Shown in pieces: positions 27,122-38,100 of a stretch of 64,000 bases of DNA (its first letter is position 1; each line of letters begins with the position of its first letter). This stretch comes from Punctularia strigosozonata HHB-11173 SS5 (taxonomy: Eukaryota; Basidiomycota; Agaricomycetes; Corticiales; Punctulariaceae). Location of the stretch: contig NW_006767433.1 in assembly GCF_000264995.1 (NCBI RefSeq), forward strand, positions 3,475,521 through 3,539,520. Reading direction: 5' to 3'. The position numbers and the translations under genes are program-made. Under the pieces are notes generated by a model. The model searched no databases. It was not told the DNA's origin and was given only the letters and a program-made list of their open reading frames with translations.

Positions 27122-27771
27122 CCCGCTCTTCCCGTGGGCTTCAGAACGAGGAGTAACACCGATCGCAGGAAACTAGTAGTGAGTCGTGTACAGTGCAACT
27201 CCGAACCGGAACGGACAAGCTGGACAGAGATGCAAGCCGACACCCACATAAGCCGTTGGCCTCTTGCAGAGTCAGACGGAGGACCGATGACGGAAAGTGG
27301 CTGTGCTTGGCCTCCTCTCCAGAAATATCGGTGTTGACGGGTACCTCTTCTGAGACCTGATTGCTTGTTCTCACCGTACCTGGGGGACATGTCCATGCCA
27401 CTATGCGGCTAGAGATGTACGCTTGTCTGTGAGAAATCTTGACGGAAAGCCCGCATCACTCAATATCCTGTTTGAGATCGAAACTTGCATTCGTTGTCCA
27501 CTGCCGACCTGTTTATTGGAAGCAATGGTGTGCTAAGCACCATGCTTGCTTCGTCTACCGACTCGGCATGAAGGATAGTTACTACTGGAAAGAACCTCCT
27601 CTGAAGTACGGTGGGAATCCGAGTCGGATGCGCACCCTGGTGCGATGATACCATAGCAGGCAGGTGCCTTTCCGCTTAGGGTAATGAACTACGCTGCTGA
27701 CCGCTCCGTCTCGGAACAGCAGCCACGAGCGTTGTAAGTACTTATATGCAGCCCATACAAAGTATCGGCTT
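26964..27771. repeat. Left copy of an 808-bp perfect direct duplication flanking the gap
   Basis: These 808 bases recur without a visible difference at 28052-28859, offset by 1088. The copy runs from the end of APL5 exon 1 through its start codon (27121) and the intergenic region right up to the first N. About 650 bases (27122-27771) are APL5 upstream sequence with no gene of their own. The perfect identity and the stop at the gap point to unmerged contig ends and not to a biological repeat. Confidence 0.85.
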
Positions 27772-28051
27772 NNNNNNNNNNNNNNNNNNNNNNNNNNNNN
27801 NNNNNNNNNNNNNNNNNNNNNNNNNNNNNNNNNNNNNNNNNNNNNNNNNNNNNNNNNNNNNNNNNNNNNNNNNNNNNNNNNNNNNNNNNNNNNNNNNNNN
27901 NNNNNNNNNNNNNNNNNNNNNNNNNNNNNNNNNNNNNNNNNNNNNNNNNNNNNNNNNNNNNNNNNNNNNNNNNNNNNNNNNNNNNNNNNNNNNNNNNNNN
28001 NNNNNNNNNNNNNNNNNNNNNNNNNNNNNNNNNNNNNNNNNNNNNNNNNNN
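27772..28051. other. Assembly gap (280 N)
   Basis: A run of 280 undetermined bases lies between the two identical 808-bp copies. Its true content may be zero or negative if the flanking copies are the same genomic segment. Confidence 0.98.
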
Positions 28052-28859
28052 ACATATGTAAGCTTCAAGATCGCGCCCGCCTTGAGCTCCATGTCCTTGC
28101 TTTTCACCTCCTTCCTGATCTCGTCCATAGCCTGCGCGATGAACTTGGCCTCATCCTTCTTATTAGCGCGTAAGCCGCGGATGAGATCTTGAAGCGTACG
28201 CTCCCACATCCCGCTCTTCCCGTGGGCTTCAGAACGAGGAGTAACACCGATCGCAGGAAACTAGTAGTGAGTCGTGTACAGTGCAACTCCGAACCGGAAC
28301 GGACAAGCTGGACAGAGATGCAAGCCGACACCCACATAAGCCGTTGGCCTCTTGCAGAGTCAGACGGAGGACCGATGACGGAAAGTGGCTGTGCTTGGCC
28401 TCCTCTCCAGAAATATCGGTGTTGACGGGTACCTCTTCTGAGACCTGATTGCTTGTTCTCACCGTACCTGGGGGACATGTCCATGCCACTATGCGGCTAG
28501 AGATGTACGCTTGTCTGTGAGAAATCTTGACGGAAAGCCCGCATCACTCAATATCCTGTTTGAGATCGAAACTTGCATTCGTTGTCCACTGCCGACCTGT
28601 TTATTGGAAGCAATGGTGTGCTAAGCACCATGCTTGCTTCGTCTACCGACTCGGCATGAAGGATAGTTACTACTGGAAAGAACCTCCTCTGAAGTACGGT
28701 GGGAATCCGAGTCGGATGCGCACCCTGGTGCGATGATACCATAGCAGGCAGGTGCCTTTCCGCTTAGGGTAATGAACTACGCTGCTGACCGCTCCGTCTC
28801 GGAACAGCAGCCACGAGCGTTGTAAGTACTTATATGCAGCCCATACAAAGTATCGGCTT
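28052..28859. repeat. Right copy of the 808-bp duplication, with a second APL5 first exon
   Basis: Identical to 26964-27771. It contains a second APL5 start (28209 on the minus strand) and about 52 codons of exon 1, which then run into the gap, so this partial gene copy is not functional as assembled. The copy ends 29 bases before the start codon of the MFS gene, so the real APL5-MFS intergenic distance is probably about 680 bases. Confidence 0.85.
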
Positions 28860-28888
28860 TGTTGCTTCCTCGAACACGCTTTCTTCAT

Positions 28889-31351
28889 ATGTCTATGTGG
28901 ACCACGTTCAACCAGAGTCTTGTCAAAAATTCTGACGGTGGCGGAACTACCCCGACAAGAGCGTCTCTAGAGCCGGCCCCTGCGGCACATGATGAAATCG
29001 AGGATGTGACTCGTATGGATGAACTCGCGGAGCATGGCCCTCGCGCGCCGCCGGTCATCACTTCGAAAGTTCGGTCTGCAAAGGGTGAAGAAGACGTTGA
29101 TCCAAACAAGGTCGTCTGGACCGAAGGAGAATCAGATAACCCACAAAACTGGTGAGTTCCTTCCCTAATCCAGGAAGCTTTTTTTAATAAAAAAATGAAA
29201 CCCTATTTGTAGGTCAACGCGTTATCGGTGGTGCTTGACATACCTGGCAATCACCATGAGCTTGAATTCGTGAGCCCCATCCATCCAACTGATAATTTTA
29301 TATAGCGGATTGACTGTCTTCTTCCTAACAGTACATTTGCATCTGCAGCGCCAGCTCCCGCAGTTCGCTTCATAGCAGCCGATTTCCACACCTCTGCAGA
29401 AGTCTCTCAACTGGTGACATCAATCTTTCTATTTGGTTATTGTATCGGTGAGAGCTCTGTCGTGCTTTGGAACCACCCAGCGAGTAGTAGTTGACCGGCA
29501 CAAAACCTAGGACCCCTTTTATGGGGTCCTGGTAGCGAAATGTTTGGTCGACGCCCCATCTTCATAATCACCAATACCGGCTACGTCCTCTTCACTATTG
29601 GACAAGCCCTCGCTCCTAACATGGCGACTCTGCTCATCACCCGTTTCTTCGCTGGATTCTTCGGTGTCGCCGCAACAACTAACGTGCCTGGCATGATGTC
29701 CGATATATGGACGGCAAAGGCTCGAGGTCAATCCGCCGTTGCCGTCATTGGTACTATATTCCAAGGTCCGGTGCTCGGTGGCATTATCGGTAGCTTGTAC
29801 GTATGGTGTCTATCTGAATTAGCAGCAGAGTTGGCTGATGTATAGTATCAGCATCGCAGAGAGCTCTCTGGGATGGAGATTGTGAGTGGGCACTAGTGCA
29901 TATTGAACGCGTGCGGTCAATGCTCACATGGTCCCCTTAACAGTATATTTTGGACGATAGTGATATTTGGCGGAGCCGCTTCCATACTAGCATACTTCGC
30001 CATCCCGGAAACGTACCACCCGATTCTATTGAAACGTAAAGTTAGCTCATTTCCTAAGCCTCTCGACCGGTTAGTTTATCCTGTCATCAGGCCCAGAAGC
30101 TACGGCAGGAAGATCCTCTTAACAATCGGAATTTATATGCAGATCATGAACGAGAGGACAACACTCTCAAGGGCATATTACGTCGGACAATTCTTCGGCC
30201 ATTCATCATTCTGTTTGAAGATCCCATAATGCAATTGATCACGGCTTACATGGCATTTCTATAGTGCGTCATGTCTGAGATCCCAACACAGGCCAAGCTT
30301 ACATACTTTCAACGCAGTGGTATCATCTACGGGCTTCTAGACGCGTTTCCTATCGTCTTCGTTGACAAGCGGCATTTGAGTCTACGAGAAAACGGACTCA
30401 TGTTCGTCGGTTTGGGTATTGGCATAATGATCGGCGCTTTCATGTCCCTCCTATCTATGCGACATATAGGGAAACTGGCCGAAAAGTGGCGTGGATCCCC
30501 CCCTCCTGAGCAGCGCCTTCGTGGTGCAATGATTGCGGGGCCCTGCTTGGCTATTTCTTGCTTCTGGCTTGGATGGAGCGGAAATTTCTCATCCGTGCCG
30601 TGGTATGTGCCCGACCTGGCCGTCGTATTAACAGGTAGTAGTATCATCTTGTCGTTCATCTCTCTCATTGTAAGTGAACAATCTGTGCATACAGAGCCGA
30701 GCTGATGTCGGTGTCTAATAGACATACACTATCGGTGCATTTTCATGCTGGAATATATGACAAGTGATGGGATCTGACAGCTCATTTACTTTGCAACATA
30801 GATACATACTTGTGCGTCAATGATACGTTCACGGTCAGAACCGCCTCTGATCAAATGTTGCGTTGATAGGGTTTACAGTGCGTCTGCCCTCTCCGCGACA
30901 ACGACTGTCCGAAGTGGGGTAGCCGCTGCCTTCCCATTATTCACAACACAGGTGAATCCGTTACGCTCCAAAGGCGATATCATCTAACATACGTGCAAAC
31001 GCACAGATGTTCACCAAGGTGCGTGTTTGCTGCTCTTCGTCGCACGTGGTGCACCCTAATTAAAGCTGTCACGGTCCATCATTCTCTCAGCTTGGGGTTG
31101 GATGGGCAGGCACACTCTTAGGACTGGTCGCACTCATGCTCACACCGGGTCCATTTCTGTTCTATAAATACGGCGCTCGCATTCGTCGAAGGAGTCGCTT
31201 CGCTCCTTGCCTGGTATGTTACCATGATTACGGTCCTGTCAACCTTTTTCGCTGATCGTTCGCTTATTTGATTTAGGACCTCAAGATCGCCGAGGAACTA
31301 GAAGCAGAAGAGCGTAAAGCTGGTTCAGAGAAGCCGTCGAACGCGATATGA
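28889..31351 (+). CDS. MFS transporter, DHA1 drug:H+ antiporter type (TPO1/FLU1-like)
   Basis: The start M-S-M-W-T-T-F-N is followed by a cytosolic N-terminus with V-V-W-T-E-G-E-S-D-N-P-Q-N-W|S-T-R-Y-R-W, the typical lead-in of this fungal subfamily. The motif A-like loop reads G-P-G-S-E-M-F-G-R-R-P-I-F. Hydrophobic helices follow (I-T-N-T-G-Y-V-L-F-T-I-G-Q-A, L-L-I-T-R-F-F-A-G-F-F-G, G-T-I-F-Q-G-P-V-L-G-G-I-I-G-S), then the central loop (R-E-D-N-T-L-K-G-I-L-R-R-T) and the second half up to G-W-A-G-T-L-L-G-L-V-A-L-M-L. The tail is D-L-K-I-A-E-E-L-E-A-E-E-R-K-A. About nine introns; 12 helices expected. Substrates in this group range from polyamines to drugs and cannot be predicted here. It is convergent with the first PEBP gene. 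Confidence 0.88.
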
Positions 31352-31454
31352 TGAGGGTAAAGGAGATCATATTGGTCACAGTACCCATGTATGACATTTC
31401 ATACGCTCCAATGACCGACGACAACGATCAAACGTTCCTTATGGTACGTCGTAT

Positions 31455-32262
31455 TCACGGATCGGTAATGACGGCATCAGGTTGCGTCGACACCGTGAAG
31501 AAATTGCCCGCTATGGGTTCTCCTAGTCCGACTTGTTCCGCGAACGCAGTCACGTTAAAGTCTTCAATGCTCGGATCGATACTCGTCGGGAAATCGGCAG
31601 GTTGATGCCATAGCAGTAGGATATACCGATGCGAATCGGAGTTTGTGGGTGGGGACGGCTGCACGAAATCCGAAATAGCTGGGGTGGTATTGAACCTGTA
31701 AAGCGTCGGATTGTGCTGCTATCGACTGGATTGTCGACTCACAGTGGAGTGCCGAAGGACGTCGGTACACCGGCCAAGCGGAATCCTCCTCCAACGAAAT
31801 GGCGAATCTGCGATATATTGGGCTGTTGGGGCGTCGGGGCATCCGGGTCCACCTGATTGCAACGTAGTTCAATGACATGCACAATTCACCCCGCTGGAAT
31901 ATTGCTTACCATAGTGACGACAAACTCTTGATCCGCCGAGATCCCCTTAGTTCCTGCAACGGAAAAGATGGGGCGGTTCACAGTCTCTGCAAATGTATAC
32001 TAAGCAAGGTGTATAACAGGGATCATGAAAATGAATTACGAGGCATAGTAAAGTTGGTTCCTTCGTTGGCTTCTTTGACCGTGTGGTTGAAAAAGAAAGT
32101 CACGCCCAAACCAACCGTAGGTTGAAACACCGGTATAACGTTCGGAGTGATCTTGGCTACCTTGAAGGCTTGCACTGCTGTGCTGGGGCTGGGTGCTGAA
32201 AAAGGCAGCGTGAACGCAGTGGCACTCAAGGCCATGGTGATGCATAAGATCGGAAGCAGCAT
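31455..32262 (-). CDS. Secreted PEBP-family protein (phosphatidylethanolamine-binding / carboxypeptidase-Y-inhibitor-like), copy 1
   Basis: The ATG at 32262 opens a signal peptide (M-L-L-P-I-L-C-I-T-M-A-L-S-A-T-A-F-T). The mature part has A-F-K-V-A-K-I-T-P-N-V-I-P-V-F-Q-P, then V-D-P-D-A-P-T-P-Q-Q-P with R-H-F-V-G-G-G-F (the ligand-pocket motifs of PEBP proteins), S-D-S-H-R-Y-I-L-L-L-W and G-L-G-E-P-I-A-G-N-F-F. Four exons join in frame down to the TGA at 31455. PEBP proteins bind anionic ligands; secreted basidiomycete members have no settled role. Potential N-glycosylation sites (N-H-T, N-F-T, N-T-T) fit secretion. A second related copy lies at 34170-35010 on the opposite strand. Confidence 0.85.
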
Positions 32263-32996
32263 CGCCGACGGAAACGACGTTGAGACAACTGAGTGGACCG
32301 AGGACGTGGAGCCTGAATGCTCTCAAACATTCTGTCCATGATTATAAGCCTTAGCCGCCGTCCACCCGATGCATGGTGCGACGGGTGTGATGGCGAGTTC
32401 CCCGCTTCGTCAGCAACTTCTCAGAAAGTTTGCTTACTGCCTCCGTCATCCATGCAACCCCGGACATCGCACATGGCGGCCCTGCGTGTGGTAACGATGG
32501 CGGAGGCGAGGAAGTTCGTGGGTCGCTTCAGTGGGGCAACGTAAGAGTCAGACTAATATAAGCGACAGTGTCACACAAGGCGACAGAATCTGTCGATAAG
32601 CTGGGATTCCGGTCATGGAGAGCTATATTCGTTCAGTGCAACCAAGTGAATGCACAGCGGGCCAAAGAAGGTTGCCGTCCGATATTTCACGCGAAGTGGT
32701 TGGAGTGAGAAAGACGGTGCCCGTACCAACACGAGCCCCATGATAGCACGAACGAAGCGTATGCCGGTGGCCATGGGAGGAACTATGTAAACAAATACCA
32801 ACCTGGTGATCTCGCCATGCATATTTAGACACGAGATATATTTCGCTGAACACATACGTCATATTGGTGTCTCTATATGACAATCCTCACACGCTTGGAG
32901 AGCCTGGGTCGGTAATCGCTTGGATCAGCAACGAAGAAGAAAAATCCTCAAGTACACAAATCGTGGACGGTAGGGTGCAAACATGGTCTTGCCAGG
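32263..32996. other. Intergenic, 5' region of PEBP copy 1
   Basis: About 730 bases between the PEBP start and the 3' end of the CstF-64-like gene. The short frames show no recognisable product. The region presumably holds the PEBP promoter; no clear TATA box was picked out. Confidence 0.45.
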
Positions 32997-33834
32997 CTAT
33001 TCAATGGGAAGTCCAAGACTGGCTCGCTTGCAATGTCATACGGCGTCAGCGTTGTCACCCACATGGACGAGGCATGCTTACCAATTGCAGAACGTTTGCG
33101 CGCTCGGCAGGAGGCAGTCGATGAACTTCATCCAGAGGCATTTGGACTAGTCGCATCAGCATAGCCTAGAACGAATGGCCTCTTTCAGGCAAGGTCAACG
33201 TTTCAATGAGGAATTCGTGAACCTTCTGATCATCGGGCAAATTCACCAGCGCTTCAGGGAGGGCTGGTGGCGGTTGACTATATCTCGACGAGCCTGCCGC
33301 ATATGCACCCAAATTGAATTCCGGTTTTGGCTGAGTCACGACATTATACTGGTGATAAGTAGATGGGCCGGCTTCAGGCGGGTAATGTGTTGGTGGCCCA
33401 TATGGTGGGATGTTCTGTGGGAAAGGCGGTGCGTTCTGAGGAGTGGATTTGCGGGCTTGGGTGGCCACATGCGGTAACATGGTCGGCTGAGTAACAGGCG
33501 TCGATGTGGGTAGTTGGGTCTGAGTTGCACTGTAAGCGCCAAGCGTTTTCTGTAAAGGGAGAACATCTTGTAAACGATTCGAGCGCATGGAACGAACGAG
33601 GAAGCGCACAGTGAACACGTTGATATCCACCGCATTTAGCCTGACCATAATGGATATAAGCGCATATGCAATTTGGGGTTGCGCATTCAAGATGTTCCTA
33701 GCCTGATCTGGCGTCGTTTTCTGTCACCCAATCCGAGAGTTTGAGAATTTCATGTGTGCTCGCATGGACAAGGTAACCTTCAACGTTAACAGCAACTCTA
33801 TGAGCTGGTCTTCCGGAAGAGTCTGAAAAGCCAT
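32997..33834 (-). CDS. CstF-64/Rna15-like protein with hinge and C-terminal domain but no RRM
   Basis: Splicing gives MAFQTLPEDQLIELLLTLK|KTTPDQAR, then I-L-N-A-Q-P-Q-I-A-Y-A-L-I-S-I-M-V-R-L-N-A-V, the CSTF2 hinge domain that binds CstF-77/Rna14. A Pro/Thr/Tyr-rich linker follows. The C-terminus reads L-P-D-D-Q-K|A-M-L-M-R-L-V-Q-M, H-R-L-P-P-A-E-R-A-N-V-L-Q-L|R-A-S-L-G-L-P-I-E, matching the three-helix C-terminal domain that binds Pcf11. Both outer junctions are short introns, and the final exon encodes about nine residues. An RNA-recognition motif normally precedes the hinge, but the ATG at 33834 opens directly into it and nothing RRM-like lies upstream. It is inferred to act in mRNA 3'-end processing, perhaps as a scaffold or competitor. 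Confidence 0.82.
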
Positions 33835-34169
33835 TATTGTTCTCGTTGCACGAAATCCAGCGAGGTCAAGCTTTAAGCAATCGAAGTTGAGCACTGACTG
33901 CACAAGCGTCTCGATTGGAAGTGGTACGTCGTACGATCATGTGATTGAAGTCAATTCGAAATCACCGGGGCACCTGCATTCGGCCACATGCAATCTTGTT
34001 GCAGATTCCTTCACTACGCATGACCATCCGGACCGCCACATTCCGAAGACTAACTCACTCTTGGCCGTTGCTCCCAGCTTAGGAGACGAACATCATACAT
34101 GATTCTCTGGGCTTTCTATGAGACTCTTTCCCTTGCGCTGGACATCGTGAGTCATCCGTCCACTTCGAT
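33835..34169. other. Divergent intergenic region
   Basis: About 335 bases between the CstF-64-like start and the second PEBP copy. No gene is seen. Candidate start codons for the PEBP copy (34099, 34118) do not connect to it by a convincing intron. Confidence 0.4.
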
Positions 34170-35010
34170 TTGTGCACTCGGTGCACCATACTTGTGTTGG
34201 CGATTTGTATCGTCAATGTGCTGGGTTCGATATTCCTTCGTGTCTCCGGAGGTCCTGGACCTGCGGAAGCGGAAGCAGCATTCAGGGCAGCGAACCTGAC
34301 GCCGGCCGTCATACCCATCTTCGATCCTGTCGTATCTTTGGGCGTTGATTACACCATCAAAGGAACCGTGAAACGAGCAGTACTTGGTACTAATTTCACT
34401 ATGCCGGGTTCGTGTATAAGACAAATCGTCGACATTGATTACTGATGGGCGGCTTAGAGACTCCAACTAGACCCACTTGATCGATAGAGGGAGCTACGTC
34501 TATAGAGCCACACGAGACGTTCGTTATTGCGATGGTAAGGTCACAACAGGCGACCATGCGAATGCCATTGAAGGTCCTTCGTCAAGGTTGATCCCGATGC
34601 ACCGACGCCACAAGAGCCAACCAATGCCCAGATTCGACATTTCGTCGGCGGAGGCTTCATATTGGCCGGTCAACCTTCGAAAGCAGGAACACCACTGTAG
34701 GCGCTTGAACCCAGCTATAATTGGCGCTGGTTTGTTGAACATCGAATATTGCCAGGGTCAATATTACCCCAGCACTTTCGGAGTACCGCCAGCCTTCGCC
34801 TCCGAACACGTCCGACCCACATATCAATACATTCTTACTCTTCAAGCAACCACCAAACTTCCCTCAAAGCCTTGCAGCTGCCAATCTAACGTCCGACGTC
34901 ACGCTTTTCAATATCACTGCTTTTGCGGAGAAGCTTGGTCTAGAAATCCCCTAGCAGGAAACTTCTTGATCGTCAGTACCAATCCAAATGCAACCATCTT
35001 CGAACCCTGA
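34170..35010 (+). pseudogene. Second PEBP-family gene, apparently decayed
   Basis: The order of blocks copies that of the first PEBP gene: a hydrophobic leader (T-I-L-V-L-A-I-C-I-V-N-V-L-G), F-R-A-A-N-L-T-P-A-V-I-P-I-F-D-P, G-T-N-F-T-M-P, then V-D-P-D-A-P-T-P-Q-E-P with R-H-F-V-G-G-G-F, and L-L-F-K-Q-P-P-N-F-P-Q. Two defects are visible. No ATG starts the leader frame, which begins after a stop. Near 34950 the frame ending G-L-E-I-P meets a stop, while the expected continuation L-A-G-N-F-L-I-V-S lies in the next frame, as if one C were missing from the run of Cs. A sequencing error at that run is possible. Introns between blocks still look intact, so decay, if real, is recent. Confidence 0.6.
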
Positions 35011-35176
35011 GTCTTGGATTCGCAATTCTGATATACTTAAGTACATAAGTACCTTGTACAATACATGATGGAGTTTTGTGGAGTTGTGGCTGTGCCAATG
35101 TATATCGCTGTTGTGCCTCGACACATAATCAATCGCTGCTTATTTGCACCGGTGGTACCCAGGCTAAACTCGCAAG

Positions 35177-38100
35177 ATGCCGCCTGTTGACGAGATCGAT
35201 TTCCGTGCACACATCCGGGATTGCCTGCTGGATTATGTACACTCCCATATCACTGTTGATTATCGGTCGTGGTCCTCCGGAGAAGTGACCCGGGTAGGAT
35301 TATCCTCTTTCAGTATGATGCAAGCCCAAGACGTTCTAGTTAGGTCCTCTCGCAATGCATATCGACTGTGCCCCTTGTGGAGAAATGCTCGATATACCGA
35401 CTGGCCGAGCCGTTCGACGTGTTGTATAAGGTTTTGCACCTTCACAACCTGGACGCGTATGACGAAGGATGGTCAGCACACCGCGAGGGTGTTGCACTAA
35501 TCAGGAGCACATTTTCTGCGGTGAAGAGGTCTCTTAGAAGCATGGTGCACTTACTGCAAGATGAAGAACGCAGGTTCCAATGTCTTGTCGTGGTTTCCGG
35601 TGGCCTGACTCGCTTCGCACAGTCGACGATATGCATTCGTACTATATGCCGGATCATCCAGTCCTCACTCGGGAATCCACCAAGAACAGCCTGAAGCTTG
35701 GCATAAAAAAGAAAGTCAATAGAATGCCCGAAGATCATATTGAAATGGTGAAGATGACTGGAATTCTGCGACTTCAGCCTCAGGACAGTGAGCCAAAGGA
35801 GGTGGTGATCGACCTGGAGACCTGCTTGTGCGCATCGTAATCCACACATCAGCTGCATAACTGCATAGTCCTGGCGCATATACGCGGGCGATTGTGCATA
35901 TATGTGTTCATTTTTGATCTGCACAGGAACCTACGGCCCACCATTGATCAGATTTTGCATCGCCATATCGTGCAGTATATGCAGACCATCCCGGCACTCA
36001 CTCCTGCTCCTCGGAGAGAAGAGCAATCGTCACTTCTGGTGTTGCATAACTCCTACGAACTCGCGGACGCGGATTTCCTTACAACCAAACACATGACTCC
36101 ACCCGTATTCTCACGGCTTCAGAATGCTTATTACTCCGGCACACGACAAAACCGAAACGACTCTTTCAATTACGACGCGGTCAAGGATCTGCTACTGCTT
36201 CCGAGTGCTAGTATAGAATCCGACTGCGAATTCCAAGAGCTTGTTGCGGAAGAGCAGCTGCGCGTCGCGGATGGCTCGCGTACGCGATTCCTCTCTGTAA
36301 ATCGTTGATCTAATAGGCCGTGCAGATGCATTTGCGCCTTTATCATCTCCATCCAGTCTTGATACGCTGTCGTTCGAGGACGATGCAACCTTGAACGACT
36401 TCTTGATCTCATCCTCCCCAGAGAGGCTAGCAACCGGCCCACTATTGGCGGATGCAGGATTTGGTACGCCGCCCTCTTGTGTGACGTTCATTTCAATTTA
36501 CCTCGTGCTTCAAGATACCATACTCGTTCCTCGTTCCAGAGAAATTGGCAGTTGCTTGAAGATGGTTCATCAACGGCATAGGTGAGCGATGTGGCTCCTC
36601 GTTCCACGCCCACGTAACTGGACCTCATATAATGTAGTCTACTGGAGCTTTGTGCAGACAACATCCCTAGCTTTCTCTCAAGGCTGAGCACATCTCCTCA
36701 ATCTCGAATCTCCTCCCCGAGGTCTTCTTCTACGTATGCCTGGCCCCCGTCGAATAAGCTCGGTGCACCAGAGAACTCGCCCTCGGAATTTCTTACCTTC
36801 GATGACACCCTCGTTTCCTTATACTCGGATATCCGCAAGCCTGATGCATCAGAGCTGAATATGAAGGACGAAGTTGAACAGCATGACGATTTATTCATGG
36901 AGGGTAACAGACCATGGTCTCATCCAAGAGGTGCTGGTAACTGACTCATTAACCTGTGCAGTTCCCCTTATCGCCGGCCCCAATCACAACAGCACTATCC
37001 GCGATGATCAGGCACAGTATCCCTCCTCTCTAACCGAGTTTCTGGCCCACAAGCCTACCGATATTCCCCTCGCTGACGATGCGACCTTTGAACGGGGACA
37101 GGATCGTGATGCTGCTCTGACGAGGCTCAATTCAAATATTCGGTTCTTGAAGAAAGCCAAAGGGATCCCTGCACTGAATGTCGAATTAAGCTGGAGGTAT
37201 CATATCAAGGTGCCGTGTCCTTGATTGGCATGTTGACGCGATGAGCAGACCATTCACGTATGGCCGATGTATCCCTACCAACGAAGAGGTTTCACAAGCA
37301 AATACTCTAACTACGGAGGAAACGCTTTCACTCTCGAGTACCCGGTACGACTCGGATCAGCGACAACCATATGCTGAACTGGAAACTCTGCTGTGCCACA
37401 TTACAGCTGTCAACGCTGAAGCGCCCACGGAGCAGAGGTCGCGATGCTTTTCCTGGGACAATGTGGAGAGCAGCGCTCTTCCAGGCCTCAGTGATATAAC
37501 TGAGACAGCGGCCACCAGAGCCGATCGGACATGGTTAACCGAGAATAGCCGACGTAGTATGGCCGACGTGTCATCAAGTGAGGGCGAGGAAGTCGACGAT
37601 GAAGCTCTCGATGGCAACCTAATGCCAGTCGAATGCATGCCACCTCACGATCTGCTCCAGGAAAATGTCGACTTCGCTGGTCAACGAACTCAGGACGACG
37701 CTGCCAACCCTCCACTTGAGGACATTCAGTGTGATACACCCCTATATTTGCCAGAGGACAAGTCATGGTTCTGCCTCGATGCTTCGTGTATCGAAACAAG
37801 GCACCTACCTGATATCATTCAAACCCAGGGCGGGATGATTATCATACAGGATAGCCCGGAGCACTCAGATTCTCCCCCGCACGAGTTTCCAAGCCGTGAT
37901 TCGTACAGCTCTCTGCGACAAACATTTGCAAATTGCAGCTCCACCCCCACTCCTGGTCTTCGTCATGCCACGGTAGAATCTACTTCGGGCGTAGCGCCTG
38001 AAAAGTACGAGTTACAACAAACGCTGTGCGGGTTCATGCAACTCCGTGCCGTTGCCGTGGAGGATGGCGTTCAAGAAGTGTCCTCTCCCAGCCCGAGTGC

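Noticed and set aside
28052-28209. A second APL5 gene copy
   Set aside because: It is identical to the first over 808 bases and truncated by Ns, so it is best explained as an assembly artefact and not a paralogue.
32900-33170. Plausible-looking plus-strand peptide (M-S-Y-G-V-S-V-V-T-H-M-D-E-A) near the 3' end of the CstF-64-like gene
   Set aside because: The complementary strand reads the CSTF2 C-terminal domain across two good splice sites, so the plus-strand peptide is an antisense shadow.
34800-34880. An apparent frameshift between T-Y-Q-Y-I-L and L-L-F-K-Q-P-P in PEBP copy 2
   Set aside because: The upstream exon frame (P-P-N-T-S-D-P-H) runs without a break into L-L-F-K-Q-P-P. The Y-Q-Y-I-L reading is an off-frame coincidence, so only the break near 34950 is retained.
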